From the NCBI GenBank assembly GCA_934565855.1, contig CAKTIO010000001.1, positions 124,001 through 188,000 of the forward strand: a DNA stretch of 64,000 bases, written 5' to 3'. The translations under genes and the position numbers were made by a program. Shown here one piece after another: positions 8,039 to 16,432 of this stretch. Origin of the DNA: an uncultured Dysosmobacter sp. (lineage in GTDB: Bacteria; Bacillota; Clostridia; Oscillospirales; Oscillospiraceae). The first letter of the stretch is position 1; every line of letters begins with the position of its first letter. The notes beneath the pieces were generated by a model. It saw only the letters and a program-made list of their open reading frames with translations. It was not told where the DNA came from and ran no database searches.

Positions 8039-9853
8039 TTGTTATCGTCTTTTCAGACCCTTCTGGAGCAATTTGCAGCCCTCCTGGAAGCGCACCCGGC
8101 ATTGGGCGGATGGTATTCGACTGTCGTCCGGTTCCTCTTTCCGGTGCTGGCGCTGCTGATCCTATGGCAAGCTATCCGCTCCCTGCTGCAGATCCCGCAC
8201 ACGCCGGAGGTGTGGGGACAGCTCAGCCTACCCAACGGCGCGCCGCTGTTGCTGACCCACTGGGAAAACATCATCGGACGTGGGAAAAATGTAGACGTTG
8301 CCCTGACCTATCCCAGCATCTCCCGGCAGCATGCCGCGCTCTGCCGGGGTGAAAATGAAGCCTGGACCATTTATGACCTGGGGTCCAAGGGCGGAACACA
8401 GGTCAATGGAAAAACCGTCACAGTCTCTGCCCCTGTAAAGCTGGGAGACACCATCACTTTAGGCGGTGTGCCGCTGGTGTTTCTGCCGCAGACCGTGGAG
8501 GAAAAGGAGGAGGTGGAGGAACAGCGCCGGGCGGAGCAGCCCGCCACTGTCTGGCGGTCCTTCCTCTGGCTGACGCTTTTTCAGCTGCTCGCCTGCTTCC
8601 AGCTGATCATTGCCTCCGGGGCATCCCTGCCTGTCTCCGTTCCCCTGTCCTTTTTAGGGCTGACGCTGGTGATGTGGGTCTACTTCTTCGCCCTGCGGCT
8701 CTCCCACTGTGTGGGGTTTGAGATGGAGACCATTGCCTTCTTTCTCTCCACGCTGTCTCTCTCCGTCACGGCATCCTCCGCGCCGGCGTCGGTCCCCAAG
8801 CAGTTTCTTGCCATTCTGCTGGGGCTGCTGCTGTTCCTTGTGCTGGGTATGTTCCTCCGGGACCTGAGCCGCACACAGAAGCTTCGCTGGTTCATGGCTG
8901 CCTGCGCCATTGGTCTGCTGGGCATTACATTGGTCATCGGCAATTCCAAATTCGGCGCTGTCAACTGGATCTCTCTGGGAGGCTTCTCCTTTCAGCCCTC
9001 TGAAATTGCAAAGATCTGTTACATTTTTGCCGGCTCCGCCACGCTGGAGCGCCTGTTCCGAAAGCGAAACCTGGGGCTGTTCATTCTGCTGACAGGCGTG
9101 TGCATTGGCTGTCTGGGGCTGATGAGCGACTTCGGCACCGCCGCCATCTTCTTTGTCACCTTCCTGGTCATTGCCTATCTCCGCTCCGGAGACTGGGCAA
9201 CACTGGCGCTGATCTGCGGCGCGGCAGTCTTTGGCGCCGGAATTATCATCAAGTTCAAGCCCTATATTCTCAGCCGCTTTGCCTCCTGGGGACACGCCTG
9301 GGACGCCGCGTCCACCACAGGCTTTCAACAGACCCGCACCATGTCCGCCGCAGCATCCGGCGGTCTGGTGGGAATGGGCGCCGGAAACGGCTGGCTGCAC
9401 CGGGTCCCCGCCGCGGATACCGATCTGGTCTTCGGCATGCTGTGCGAGGAGTGGGGTCTGGTCATTGCCGTTCTGGCAGTCCTCTCTATCATTGTGCTGG
9501 CTGTGTTTTCCGCCCGGATGTGCCGGGTGGGGCGTTCCAGCTTTTATACCATCGCAGGCTGCGCCGCCGCGTCCCTGATGGTCTTTCAGACCTGTCTGAA
9601 CGTGTTCGGCTCGGTAGACCTGCTGCCGCTGACCGGCGTGACCTTTCCCTTTGTCTCCAACGGCGGCAGCGCCATGATGTCCGCCTGGGGGCTTCTGTCA
9701 TTTTTCAAAGCCACCGACACCCGGGAAAACGCCAGCTTCGCCACCAGTATGAAGCAGCGGCGAAGGATCTCGGAAAAATCCAGTCAGATGGTCCGCCCCG
9801 CAGACGGTGCGTTTGACTTTGAAAAGGAGGACGCTGAAGATGAAGAAAATTGA
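8039..9853 (+). CDS. FHA-domain SEDS glycosyltransferase (FtsW/RodA/SpoVE family)
   Basis: A protein of 604 aa if it begins at the TTG at 8039, which follows AAAGGCAGG by 8 nt; an upstream ATG at 7970 would add 23 residues but lacks a clear ribosome site. It has one N-terminal membrane segment (about 30-46). Next comes a cytoplasmic FHA domain with Gly80-Arg81, PSISRQHA and DLGSKGGTQVNG. About ten membrane segments of the SEDS fold follow. Asp364 in LMSDFGTA corresponds to the essential Asp of RodA/FtsW. SEDS proteins polymerise lipid II into glycan strands with a partner class B PBP, here the next gene, which it overlaps by 14 nt. FHA domains bind phosphothreonine, so control by a Ser/Thr kinase is likely; no kinase is in the window. 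Confidence 0.9.
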   Translation: MLSSFQTLLEQFAALLEAHPALGGWYSTVVRFLFPVLALLILWQAIRSLLQIPHTPEVWGQLSLPNGAPLLLTHWENIIGRGKNVDVALTYPSISRQHAALCRGENEAWTIYDLGSKGGTQVNGKTVTVSAPVKLGDTITLGGVPLVFLPQTVEEKEEVEEQRRAEQPATVWRSFLWLTLFQLLACFQLIIASGASLPVSVPLSFLGLTLVMWVYFFALRLSHCVGFEMETIAFFLSTLSLSVTASSAPASVPKQFLAILLGLLLFLVLGMFLRDLSRTQKLRWFMAACAIGLLGITLVIGNSKFGAVNWISLGGFSFQPSEIAKICYIFAGSATLERLFRKRNLGLFILLTGVCIGCLGLMSDFGTAAIFFVTFLVIAYLRSGDWATLALICGAAVFGAGIIIKFKPYILSRFASWGHAWDAASTTGFQQTRTMSAAASGGLVGMGAGNGWLHRVPAADTDLVFGMLCEEWGLVIAVLAVLSIIVLAVFSARMCRVGRSSFYTIAGCAAASLMVFQTCLNVFGSVDLLPLTGVTFPFVSNGGSAMMSAWGLLSFFKATDTRENASFATSMKQRRRISEKSSQMVRPADGAFDFEKEDAEDEEN

Positions 9854-11210
9854 ACACCGCGCCATCATCTGCTGGGTCCTTGCCCTGCTGCTGGCAGCTG
9901 GTCTGGGACTGTTTCTGGTCCGCTGGGTCTCCAGCGGCGGAAAATGGGCATCCTCCGCCTTCAACCGCCACCTATACAACACAGACGGCGTTCTGTCCTC
10001 CGGCACTGTGCTGGACCGGGATGGAGACGTTCTCACCTCCGTGAACGAAAATGGACAGCGCACCTATTATGATAATGAAACCGTCCGAAAGGCGACGCTG
10101 CACATCGTGGGCGATTTACAGGGCAATATCGGCACCGGAGCACTGAACGCCTTTGCCGACCAGCTGACAGGATACAATCTGCTGAACGGCGCTTTCGGCG
10201 CTTCCCGGGGAAACCAGCTGTATCTCACCGTTGATGCCTATTACAATTACGTTGCCTACCAGGCACTGGGCGGAAAGTCCGGCACAGTGGCGGTATACAA
10301 CTATAAAACCGGTGAAATTCTCTGTCTGGTCTCCGCCCCCTCCTACGATCCCCTCCACGTTCCCTCGGATCTGGAGAGCAGCGACCGCTACCGGGGCGCT
10401 TATCTGAACCGCTTCCTCTCCTCCACCTTCCCGCCGGGATCTGTTTACAAAACCGTGACCCTTGCCGCTGCCATAGAGACTCTTCCGGACCTGAACAGCC
10501 GCACCTGGACCTGTACCGGAAGCGTACAGCTGGGAGACGACACCATTACCTGCTCCGGCACCCACGGCGAGGAGAATATCTATCAGGCGCTGGCAAATTC
10601 CTGCAATGTCGCCTTTGCGGAGATCGCCGAGGAGATGGGCGCAGCCACACTGAAAGCCTACACGGAAAAAGCCGGGCTTACCAGCAGCTATTCCATCAAC
10701 GGGCTGCCCACCGCCAAGGGGACCTTTCAGTTTGACAGCATTTCCGCCAACGATTTGGGCTGGGCAGGCATTGGACAGTATCACGATATGGTAAACCCCT
10801 GTTCCCTGATGGTATACATGGGAGCCATCGCCAACGGCGGAAAGGCGGCGCAGCCGTACCTGATTGAAAAAATCGTTCACCCCTCCGGATGGACCTCCTC
10901 TTTTCATCTGACCCACAAAACCGGCACACTGGTGGAGCCCAGCACTGCCAGCCAGATCGCGGACATGATGTCCAATAACGTGACTACCACCTACGGCACC
11001 GAGCGCTTTCCCAACATGGACCTGTGCGCCAAATCCGGAACGGCAGAGGTCGGCTCCGGACAGACGCCCCACGCGTGGTTTGCCGGGTTCCTCCGCAATG
11101 AGGACGCCCCCTATGCCTTTGTGGTACTGGTGGAAAATGGCGGCGGCGGAAACCGCGTGGCTGGCACTGTCGCCGGAAAGGTACTGGACGTGATCGTCAA
11201 CGGTTATTAA
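9840..11210 (+). CDS. Class B penicillin-binding transpeptidase
   Basis: A 456-aa peptidoglycan transpeptidase with one N-terminal membrane anchor (about residues 10-28) and an extracytoplasmic catalytic domain. The three active-site motifs are present: SVYK with Ser201, SCN from Ser254, and KSGT from Lys398. It is short for a class B PBP, with a small N-terminal region and no PASTA repeats, resembling the PbpA/FtsI-like proteins that pair with SEDS partners. The ATG at 9840 has AAAAGGAGG upstream and overlaps the SEDS gene end, so the two are probably translated together and form a glycosyltransferase-transpeptidase complex. Confidence 0.9.
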   Translation: MKKIEHRAIICWVLALLLAAGLGLFLVRWVSSGGKWASSAFNRHLYNTDGVLSSGTVLDRDGDVLTSVNENGQRTYYDNETVRKATLHIVGDLQGNIGTGALNAFADQLTGYNLLNGAFGASRGNQLYLTVDAYYNYVAYQALGGKSGTVAVYNYKTGEILCLVSAPSYDPLHVPSDLESSDRYRGAYLNRFLSSTFPPGSVYKTVTLAAAIETLPDLNSRTWTCTGSVQLGDDTITCSGTHGEENIYQALANSCNVAFAEIAEEMGAATLKAYTEKAGLTSSYSINGLPTAKGTFQFDSISANDLGWAGIGQYHDMVNPCSLMVYMGAIANGGKAAQPYLIEKIVHPSGWTSSFHLTHKTGTLVEPSTASQIADMMSNNVTTTYGTERFPNMDLCAKSGTAEVGSGQTPHAWFAGFLRNEDAPYAFVVLVENGGGGNRVAGTVAGKVLDVIVNGY

Positions 11211-11221
11211 GGAGCGCATAT

Positions 11222-11518
11222 ATGGAAAAATTTTTCTTGAAAAATCTGCATCAGGTCCACATGGGACAAATCGTATCCGCTATTGGTCTGGTTCTGTACT
11301 TCGCAGCTACTGCGCTGGCACTGCCGGACACCCTGCTGGCACTGGAGGCAGGCATTTTCTTCGCCGCCGCCTTCTGGACGCTTTTGAGCATCCTTGCCTA
11401 TCCGGAGGAAAAGCGTGCCGAGGAGATCACCTATAACATCATCTGGGGACAGGGCGCCGTCACCATTCTGCTGGGTGCCTGCTTCTACCTGACAACGCGC
11501 TCCCTGATCGGCAGATGA
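11222..11518 (+). CDS. Small three-helix membrane protein, unknown
   Basis: A 98-aa protein that I cannot assign. Three hydrophobic segments are visible (about 18-36, 40-58, 76-93), with an acidic loop EEKRAEEITYN between the second and third. An AAGGAGCG site precedes the ATG, and it follows the PBP gene by 11 nt, so it is probably the third gene of the SEDS-PBP operon. After its TGA stop the same frame stays open for 47 codons and encodes a cysteine-rich stretch (see the separate entry). Confidence 0.65.
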   Translation: MEKFFLKNLHQVHMGQIVSAIGLVLYFAATALALPDTLLALEAGIFFAAAFWTLLSILAYPEEKRAEEITYNIIWGQGAVTILLGACFYLTTRSLIGR

Positions 11519-11662
11519 ACGGACTATCCGCAAATTCCCCGCATTTCTCTGCGCCGAAGTTTTGGAGCATCCGGTTTTTGCGCCCTTGACTGCAGAAAAT
11601 GCGGCACGGCATATGTGGCGCTGAATCAGAACGGTCTCATTCAAAAGCCGGAAATATCATAG
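11519..11662 (+). pseudogene. Possible remnant of a cysteine-rich (zinc-ribbon-like) protein
   Basis: After the TGA at 11516, the same frame runs open to TAG at 11660. It encodes CALDCRKCGTAYVAL in its second half, with GC-rich third positions as in real genes here. No start codon or ribosome site fits it. It could be a decayed gene, a read-through extension or chance. Confidence 0.22.
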
Positions 11663-11700
11663 AACCGACCTGGATCACCGTCACCGGTTAAATGCTACGC

Positions 11701-11742
11701 AAAGCAGGACCTGTCTTCTCCAGAGACAGGTCCTGCTTTTTA
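11701..11742 (+). terminator. Terminator of the SEDS-PBP unit
   Basis: AAAGCAGGACCTGTCT and its complement pair around a 7-nt loop, ending in CTTTTTAT. Confidence 0.85.
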
Positions 11743-11836
11743 TGACATTTGAAAGGAAGGTCTGCCGCAAAAGGACGGACCTGCACAATTCTGGAAAAAT
11801 ATCTCTTCCTTTTCTGGTAGATTTCTATATTTTCTC

Positions 11837-11865
11837 TTGACCGCACTTCAAAAATACATTAAAAT
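11837..11865 (+). promoter_or_regulatory. Promoter of the radical SAM gene
   Basis: TTGACC (11837-11842) and TAAAAT (11860-11865) with 17-nt spacing. Confidence 0.65.
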
Positions 11866-11957
11866 AGTTAACTGTGCATCGTCATATGCTGCACCTGTAT
11901 TTTTCCATTTTTCGTTTGAAAAGCAAACTTTTTTACTACGCTGAAAGGCTGATTGAT

Positions 11958-12845
11958 ATGAAACATCCCTATAAGACGAGAGCGGGCGGCGCAACCGTCA
12001 CCATTTTCGTTCCCTACGACTGCGGCAACCACTGCCCCTTCTGCATCAACAAGGGCGAATACGCCAATCTGGACGGCTTTTCCGCCGAGAAGATCTGTGA
12101 GAGCATTCACCGGATGGACGCCATCACTCCCCGGTGCGACTTTGTTTTCACCGGCGGCGAACCCTTTGCCAATCTGGAATCCCTGCAGCTGATGCTGGAC
12201 CAGATCCCCACCACCCACCGGGTCTTCATCAACACTACCCTGCCTGTTTCTGAGCATCAGTCTGAGGATGACATCGTGGCGTTCACGGAGAAAAACAAGG
12301 ACAAGATCACCTGCATCAACGTCTCCCGCCACATGCAGCACTATGTTGTGGAGTCCAATGACGCTCTGCTGGCACGGCTGGCGGTTCCCTTCCGCATCAA
12401 CTGCGTGCTGTATAAGAACTATCCGGCAGACCAGATCGTTCCCTATCTGGAGCGCTTCCACAAGATTCCCGGCGCGTCTATCCAGTTCCGCTTTGACTAT
12501 ACTGCCACAACGCCGGAAAACCTGTACGATGAGGACAACGACAAGATTCTGGCGGATCTCCGCAGGATCGCCCGCTATACCGGACTGGACGGTTGCCGGA
12601 TGCGTTGCGGCTTCCACTTTGACTATCACGGCATGGAGCTGACCTACCACAAGACGCTGCCCTATTCCACCATTGTGGAAAAGGACCCCTCCAACGGTGT
12701 GACCTATGACATTCTCTATGATATTCTGATCAAGCAGAACGGCGACATTCACTCCGACTGGGATGGCACGCTGATGGATGTGGACGCTTATGAGAAGGTC
12801 GTCTTTGAGCCCTACGACCTGAAGTGGCTGGAAGTTGTAAAATAA
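11958..12845 (+). CDS. Radical SAM protein of unknown specificity
   Basis: A 295-aa cytoplasmic enzyme with the canonical CX3CX2C cluster motif CGNHCPFC (Cys22, Cys26, Cys29), which binds a 4Fe-4S cluster and cleaves S-adenosylmethionine. FTGGEPFANLE is the SAM-binding GGEP motif. The C-terminal third has two further cysteines (GCRMRCGFHFDYHG) but no obvious SPASM or auxiliary-cluster motif. The ATG at 11958 is preceded by GAAAGG at 9 nt; the frame is open further upstream into the leader without a ribosome site. It is monocistronic, so substrate cannot be guessed from neighbours. The convergent yqeB is the nearest gene. Confidence 0.85.
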   Translation: MKHPYKTRAGGATVTIFVPYDCGNHCPFCINKGEYANLDGFSAEKICESIHRMDAITPRCDFVFTGGEPFANLESLQLMLDQIPTTHRVFINTTLPVSEHQSEDDIVAFTEKNKDKITCINVSRHMQHYVVESNDALLARLAVPFRINCVLYKNYPADQIVPYLERFHKIPGASIQFRFDYTATTPENLYDEDNDKILADLRRIARYTGLDGCRMRCGFHFDYHGMELTYHKTLPYSTIVEKDPSNGVTYDILYDILIKQNGDIHSDWDGTLMDVDAYEKVVFEPYDLKWLEVVK

Positions 12846-12879
12846 TTTTTCAGCTGGATTTTCTGGAATAAATAATCAA

Positions 12880-12912
12880 ACGCAGCAGGACAGGCTTCCT
12901 GCTGCGTTTTTT
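12880..12912 (+). terminator. Terminator between the radical SAM gene and yqeB
   Basis: ACGCAGCAGGA pairs with TCCTGCTGCGT around a 6-nt loop, followed by a T run. Confidence 0.88.
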
Positions 12913-12917
12913 ATCTG

Positions 12918-13712
12918 TTATGCCTGCAAAGCACGAGAGAAATGGAGAACTGCCTCCAGCACGCCGCCGCCTACCGCCAGCGCCTTGTCTGACGCGCAGT
13001 AGCAGTGCTTCACTTCACAGCGCGGATCAATGTCTCCCGCCTTCATTCCCCGGAAAACCGGGGTCCCATCCGCCAGAATCCCGCGAAGCACACCGTCCAG
13101 CGTACAAAGCATGGGAACCCCCTCCACTGTGGCAGCCACCTCGCCCATTTTTACCTCTTCACCGATCTCCTTCAGCGCACGGAACACACCGTCTGCCGGG
13201 GCGCGCAGGACCCGCTCCCCGGCAAAGCCGCCGATCAGACCGGGAATTCCGGTATTGGGAAGCGCCGCCCCGTCATAGATGACCCGTCCCAGATAGTGTC
13301 CCCGCATGGTCTCCACCACGGCGTGACAGTCCACACCCGCCGTGAAGCCGGGTCCCACACCCACCACCACTGGAGCATCCTGGAGCTTCGTTCCCAGATT
13401 TTTCTTAGCAAGAATGGCATCCACCAGTGCATCCGGATGCAGCCAGACGCGGCACCGCACCTCCGGGTCCGCCAGCACCGGGATCTGCCGCTGTGCCAGA
13501 ATCTGCCGCACCTGCGGTTCTGCTTCCGCCCGGACCGCCGTTACATCCTCTACGGTAAAGGTTCCCAGCCGGATCGCCTGTGAAAAGCACACGGTCCGCC
13601 GGATAGCAGTGGGGGCGGGTAAATCCGTCATCACCACCTGCATTCCGGACCGCCACAGCCGCAAAGCAATCCCTGTGGCAATGTCTCCCGCGCCGCGAAT
13701 CAGAATCAACAT
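12918..13712 (-). CDS. yqeB: Selenium-dependent molybdenum hydroxylase maturation protein YqeB
   Basis: A 264-aa protein of the EF2563/YqeB family, known from gene neighbourhoods of selenium-dependent molybdenum hydroxylases. The N-terminus LILIRGAGDIATGIALRLW is a dinucleotide-binding-like strand-loop-helix. Segments VVVGVGPGFTAGVDCHAVVE and GLIGGFAGERVLRAP fit the family, and the C-terminal third looks like a lipoyl/biotinyl-type beta domain. The start is ATG at 13712, overlapping the yqeC stop by 7 nt and supported by that coupling; a longer frame to 13787 would run far into yqeC. It is the second gene of the yqeC-yqeB unit. The exact reaction is unknown for the family. Confidence 0.88.
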   Translation of the reverse strand: MLILIRGAGDIATGIALRLWRSGMQVVMTDLPAPTAIRRTVCFSQAIRLGTFTVEDVTAVRAEAEPQVRQILAQRQIPVLADPEVRCRVWLHPDALVDAILAKKNLGTKLQDAPVVVGVGPGFTAGVDCHAVVETMRGHYLGRVIYDGAALPNTGIPGLIGGFAGERVLRAPADGVFRALKEIGEEVKMGEVAATVEGVPMLCTLDGVLRGILADGTPVFRGMKAGDIDPRCEVKHCYCASDKALAVGGGVLEAVLHFSRALQA

Positions 13713-14377
13713 GCTCCATACATTCCTTTCTGTAAGGCTCCCACAATACAGGGGCGGTCCAGCAGCTGTGCCAGCTCCCGTCCCCACTCCCAGCGCTCCG
13801 GCGTGTCCGCCTGATTCAGGAAAAAGCGGTCTCCCAGCGCTTCCTGCCGTAGAGCTGCCGCCAGCACTGAAAAGCTGACCGGAGCCGTGACCGGCTCTCC
13901 GGTAAGCCTTGAGAAAATTTCCGGACGGTGGACCGCCTCGCAGATTTCTCTGCCCAGTCCCGACAGACCGACCACGCAGATGGTCTGCCCAGCTTCTTTG
14001 GGAATGACCGGCTCATGGGGGGCATGTGCCTTTAATGGACGCCGCGCCGCTCCATCCGCCTCCACCAATACATAGTCTGCCATTTCCAGCAGATCCCGCA
14101 TGGCACAGGCGGGACCTGTCAGCTTTCCCGTTTCCGGTTCTTTCGTTCCTACGCAAATCAGGCTTTCCGAGCTCAGCAGCTTCCGGGCATTCTCTGCGGA
14201 CTCCGCCAGCGGCAGACCGGGAAAGGGCAGGATGTGTGTCGTGGTACACAGAATCACCCTCTGTCCTTCGCCTGCCAGCTCCTCTCCCACGCTTCGTAAA
14301 AGCGTAGTCTTTCCGCCGCTGCCGATCACTGCCGTAGCTCCCGGGCGGATGTTCAGAATTTCACTCAAAGCTCCCAT
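13706..14377 (-). CDS. yqeC: Selenium cofactor biosynthesis protein YqeC
   Basis: A 223-aa protein of the YqeC family. It has a P-loop-like start (VIGSGGKTTLLRSVGEEL), a conserved TTTHILPF segment and YVLVEADGAARRPLKAHAPHEPVIP, typical of this putative nucleotide-binding maturation factor. Comparative genomics links it to selenium insertion into molybdenum hydroxylases; its chemistry is not established. GGAGAG lies about 8 nt before the ATG. It is transcribed divergently from moaA from a TTGACG-17-TATTCT promoter at 14404-14432. Confidence 0.88.
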   Translation of the reverse strand: MGALSEILNIRPGATAVIGSGGKTTLLRSVGEELAGEGQRVILCTTTHILPFPGLPLAESAENARKLLSSESLICVGTKEPETGKLTGPACAMRDLLEMADYVLVEADGAARRPLKAHAPHEPVIPKEAGQTICVVGLSGLGREICEAVHRPEIFSRLTGEPVTAPVSFSVLAAALRQEALGDRFFLNQADTPERWEWGRELAQLLDRPCIVGALQKGMYGAC

Positions 14378-14403
14378 TGTCTTCTCTCCGTTCTCTTTTT
14401 TTC

Positions 14404-14432
14404 AGAATAGCACGCCCGCTCTCCGCCGTCAA
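14404..14432 (-). promoter_or_regulatory. yqeC-yqeB promoter
   Basis: On the minus strand, TTGACG (14427-14432) and TATTCT (14404-14409) have 17-nt spacing and a TGC extension. Confidence 0.7.
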
Positions 14433-14454
14433 CGCGGAAACTGCCACCGCTTCC

Positions 14455-14483
14455 TTGACAGCTCTGCGCAAATTGGCTATGAT
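14455..14483 (+). promoter_or_regulatory. moaA operon promoter
   Basis: TTGACA (14455-14460) and TATGAT (14478-14483) are 17 nt apart. Predicted start near 14490 is immediately before the shared operator-like element. Confidence 0.75.
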
Positions 14484-14492
14484 AGAAAAAAG

Positions 14493-14516
14493 CGTTTACC
14501 CATTTTGAGTATCACG
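14493..14516 (+). promoter_or_regulatory. Candidate molybdenum-responsive operator at the moaA start site
   Basis: CGTTTACCC-N6-AGTATCACG. The right half plus flank, GAGTATCACGGTA, is identical to the element before modA at 17501, and the left half starts with the same CGTT at the same spacing. Half-sites resemble the CGTTAT and inverted ATAACG halves known for ModE operators. No modE-like gene is in the window. Confidence 0.5.
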
Positions 14517-14536
14517 GTAGGCAGGGAGGTACGCCT

Positions 14537-15481
14537 GTGCTGGACCAGTATGGTCGAACCATTGACTATTTGCGATTATCCGTCACGGAGCTTTGCAACC
14601 TCCGCTGCCGCTACTGTATGCCCGCCGAGGGTGTTTTGAAAAAAGCACACCGGGACATTTTATCTGTGGAGGAGCTTGTTGAGCTGGGGCAGGCGGCGGT
14701 TGCCTGCGGGATCCGGAAAATTCGTCTGACTGGTGGTGAACCGCTGGTCCGGCGCGGGCTGCTAGAAATCTGCCGGGGACTTTCCGCCGCTCCCGGACTG
14801 GAGGAGCTTTGCCTGACCACCAACGGTTCCCTGCTACCCAGCATGGCTGGTCAGCTGAAGGAAGCTGGCGTCCAGCGCCTGAATATCAGCCTGGATACGC
14901 TTCGTCCCGAGAGATTCTCTGAAATCACTCGCATCGGCTCCTTACAGGACACTCTGGACGGAATCGCCGCCGCAGAGCAAGCGGGATTTACACAGCTGAA
15001 ATTGAACGCCGTTCTAATCGGCGGCTGGAACGAGGATGAAATCCCGGCTTTTGTTCAGCTGACCATGACGCACCCATGGGAGGTCCGTTTCATCGAACTG
15101 ATGCCGATGGGCGAGTGCATCCACTGGGACCGCGCCCGCTTTCTGCCCAACCACTCTGTTCTGCGCGCCTGCCCGCAGCTGGTGCCAGTGGAAAGCCGTG
15201 GAGTAGCAAAGCGGTACCGTCTTCCCGGCGCTGCCGGGACGGTGGGGCTGATCTCCCCATTGAGTCATGAATTCTGTGAGGAATGCAGCCGCATCCGCAT
15301 CACGGCGGACGGGAAACTGAAAAGCTGCCTCCACTCCCGGGAGGAAATTCCCCTGCGGGGGCTGCACGGTCCGGAGCTGAAAGCCGCCATTCGACAGGGG
15401 ATCTATCAGAAACCGCGGCGGCACCATCTTGCCGCAGGCGGCAGCCAGACCCCACGCGATATGAATGAGATCGGCGGATAA
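14537..15481 (+). CDS. moaA: GTP 3',8-cyclase MoaA
   Basis: A 314-aa radical SAM enzyme that, with MoaC, converts GTP to cyclic pyranopterin monophosphate, the first step of molybdenum cofactor synthesis. The N-terminal cluster motif is CNLRCRYC (Cys20, Cys24, Cys27), LTGGEPLVRRG is the SAM-binding segment, and the C-terminal second cluster has CEEC followed 14 residues later by Cys in KLKSC. It uses a GTG start at 14537 with GGGAGG 7 nt upstream. The C-terminus ends in DMNEIGG, close to the usual double-glycine tail. It is first gene of the moaA-moaC-MOSC-MoeA-like operon. Confidence 0.95.
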   Translation: MLDQYGRTIDYLRLSVTELCNLRCRYCMPAEGVLKKAHRDILSVEELVELGQAAVACGIRKIRLTGGEPLVRRGLLEICRGLSAAPGLEELCLTTNGSLLPSMAGQLKEAGVQRLNISLDTLRPERFSEITRIGSLQDTLDGIAAAEQAGFTQLKLNAVLIGGWNEDEIPAFVQLTMTHPWEVRFIELMPMGECIHWDRARFLPNHSVLRACPQLVPVESRGVAKRYRLPGAAGTVGLISPLSHEFCEECSRIRITADGKLKSCLHSREEIPLRGLHGPELKAAIRQGIYQKPRRHHLAAGGSQTPRDMNEIGG

Positions 15482-15499
15482 CACAGAAAGGAGCTGCCT

Positions 15500-15982
15500 A
15501 TGCCGGATTCCCTTACTCACTTTAATGAACAGGGGCACGCCCACATGGTGGACGTTACCGAAAAGGCAGTCACACACCGGACTGCCATTGCCGCCGGAGA
15601 GATCCACATGTCCCCGGAAACTCTGGCAAAAATTCAGGAGGGCAGCATCAAAAAGGGTGATGTGCTGTCTGTGGCGCAGGTCGCCGGCATCATGGCGGCA
15701 AAGCGCAACTGGGAGCTGATCCCCATGTGCCACCCCCTGCCGCTGACCGGTGTGAACCTGACCTTTTCCATTCAGCACGCCCCCTGTCGGGTGGAAATTC
15801 AGGCAGAGGTCTCCTGCCGGGGCGAGACCGGCGTGGAAATGGAAGCACTGACCGCCGTATCCGTGGCAGCGCTGACGATCTACGACATGTGCAAGGCAGT
15901 TCAGCGGGATATGAAGCTTCAGAACATCCGGCTGCTGCGCAAATCCGGAGGAAAAAGCGGAGACTACATTGCAAAGGAGTGA
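15500..15982 (+). CDS. moaC: Cyclic pyranopterin monophosphate synthase MoaC
   Basis: A 160-aa enzyme that rearranges the MoaA product into cyclic pyranopterin monophosphate. Conserved motifs [25 protein letters not shown] and MCKAVQRDM (the catalytic Lys-Asp region) are all present, and length is standard. It starts 18 nt after moaA with an AAAGGAG site. Confidence 0.95.
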   Translation: MPDSLTHFNEQGHAHMVDVTEKAVTHRTAIAAGEIHMSPETLAKIQEGSIKKGDVLSVAQVAGIMAAKRNWELIPMCHPLPLTGVNLTFSIQHAPCRVEIQAEVSCRGETGVEMEALTAVSVAALTIYDMCKAVQRDMKLQNIRLLRKSGGKSGDYIAKE

Positions 15983-15988
15983 CCCGTC

Positions 15989-16432
15989 ATGGCAGAGGTC
16001 GTTTCTGTCAACATTAGTCTGCACAAGGGGGAACAGAAGCATCCCGTACCGGAGATTCAGCTGAAGCTGTGCCACGGCATCATCGGAGACGCCCATGCCG
16101 GAAACTGGCACCGCCAGATCTCCCTCTTGGCAGAGGAAAGCGTGGACACCATGCGCTCCTCCTGTCCCATTCCCCTGAATGCCGGGGTCTTCGCGGAAAA
16201 CATCAACACCCGGGGCATCGATCTGAAGCGCCTGCCCGTGGGAACACATCTGCGGATCGGTCCGGCAGAGATCCAGGTCACGCAGATCGGAAAGGAATGC
16301 CATCACGACTGTGCCATTCAGCGTGCCGTGGGAAGGTGCGTCATGCCCACCGAGGGTATTTTTGCCATTGTTGTAAAGGAGGGCGTTGTCCGCCCGGGAG
16401 ACCATATTGAAATTTTGGAGGAACAGCCATGA
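15989..16432 (+). CDS. MOSC-domain protein
   Basis: A 147-aa stand-alone MOSC domain, the fold shared with the C-terminal part of molybdenum cofactor sulfurases. GDAHAGNWHRQISLL and the cysteine-containing IGKECHHDCAIQ segment fit the family; a conserved Cys of this kind is thought to carry sulfur. Location between moaC and a MoeA-like gene supports a role in cofactor sulfuration or handling. In some anaerobes similar small MOSC proteins are fused to or adjacent to MogA/MoaB. The start lies 6 nt after moaC, and its end overlaps the next gene by 4 nt. Confidence 0.88.
   Translation: MAEVVSVNISLHKGEQKHPVPEIQLKLCHGIIGDAHAGNWHRQISLLAEESVDTMRSSCPIPLNAGVFAENINTRGIDLKRLPVGTHLRIGPAEIQVTQIGKECHHDCAIQRAVGRCVMPTEGIFAIVVKEGVVRPGDHIEILEEQP

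Larger units (their letters stand above)
11663..11957 (+). other. Non-coding stretch upstream of the radical SAM gene
   Basis: This stretch contains a terminator (11701-11742), then AT-rich DNA with the radical SAM promoter and an 85-nt leader. A weak GTTTG-AAAAG-CAAAC hairpin followed by six T (about 11920-11940) lies in the leader and may be an attenuator. No further gene is seen. Confidence 0.55.

Noticed and set aside
14493..14516. A molybdenum cofactor riboswitch in the moaA leader
   Set aside because: The leader from the predicted start to the GTG is under 50 nt, too short for that RNA; a protein operator is more likely.
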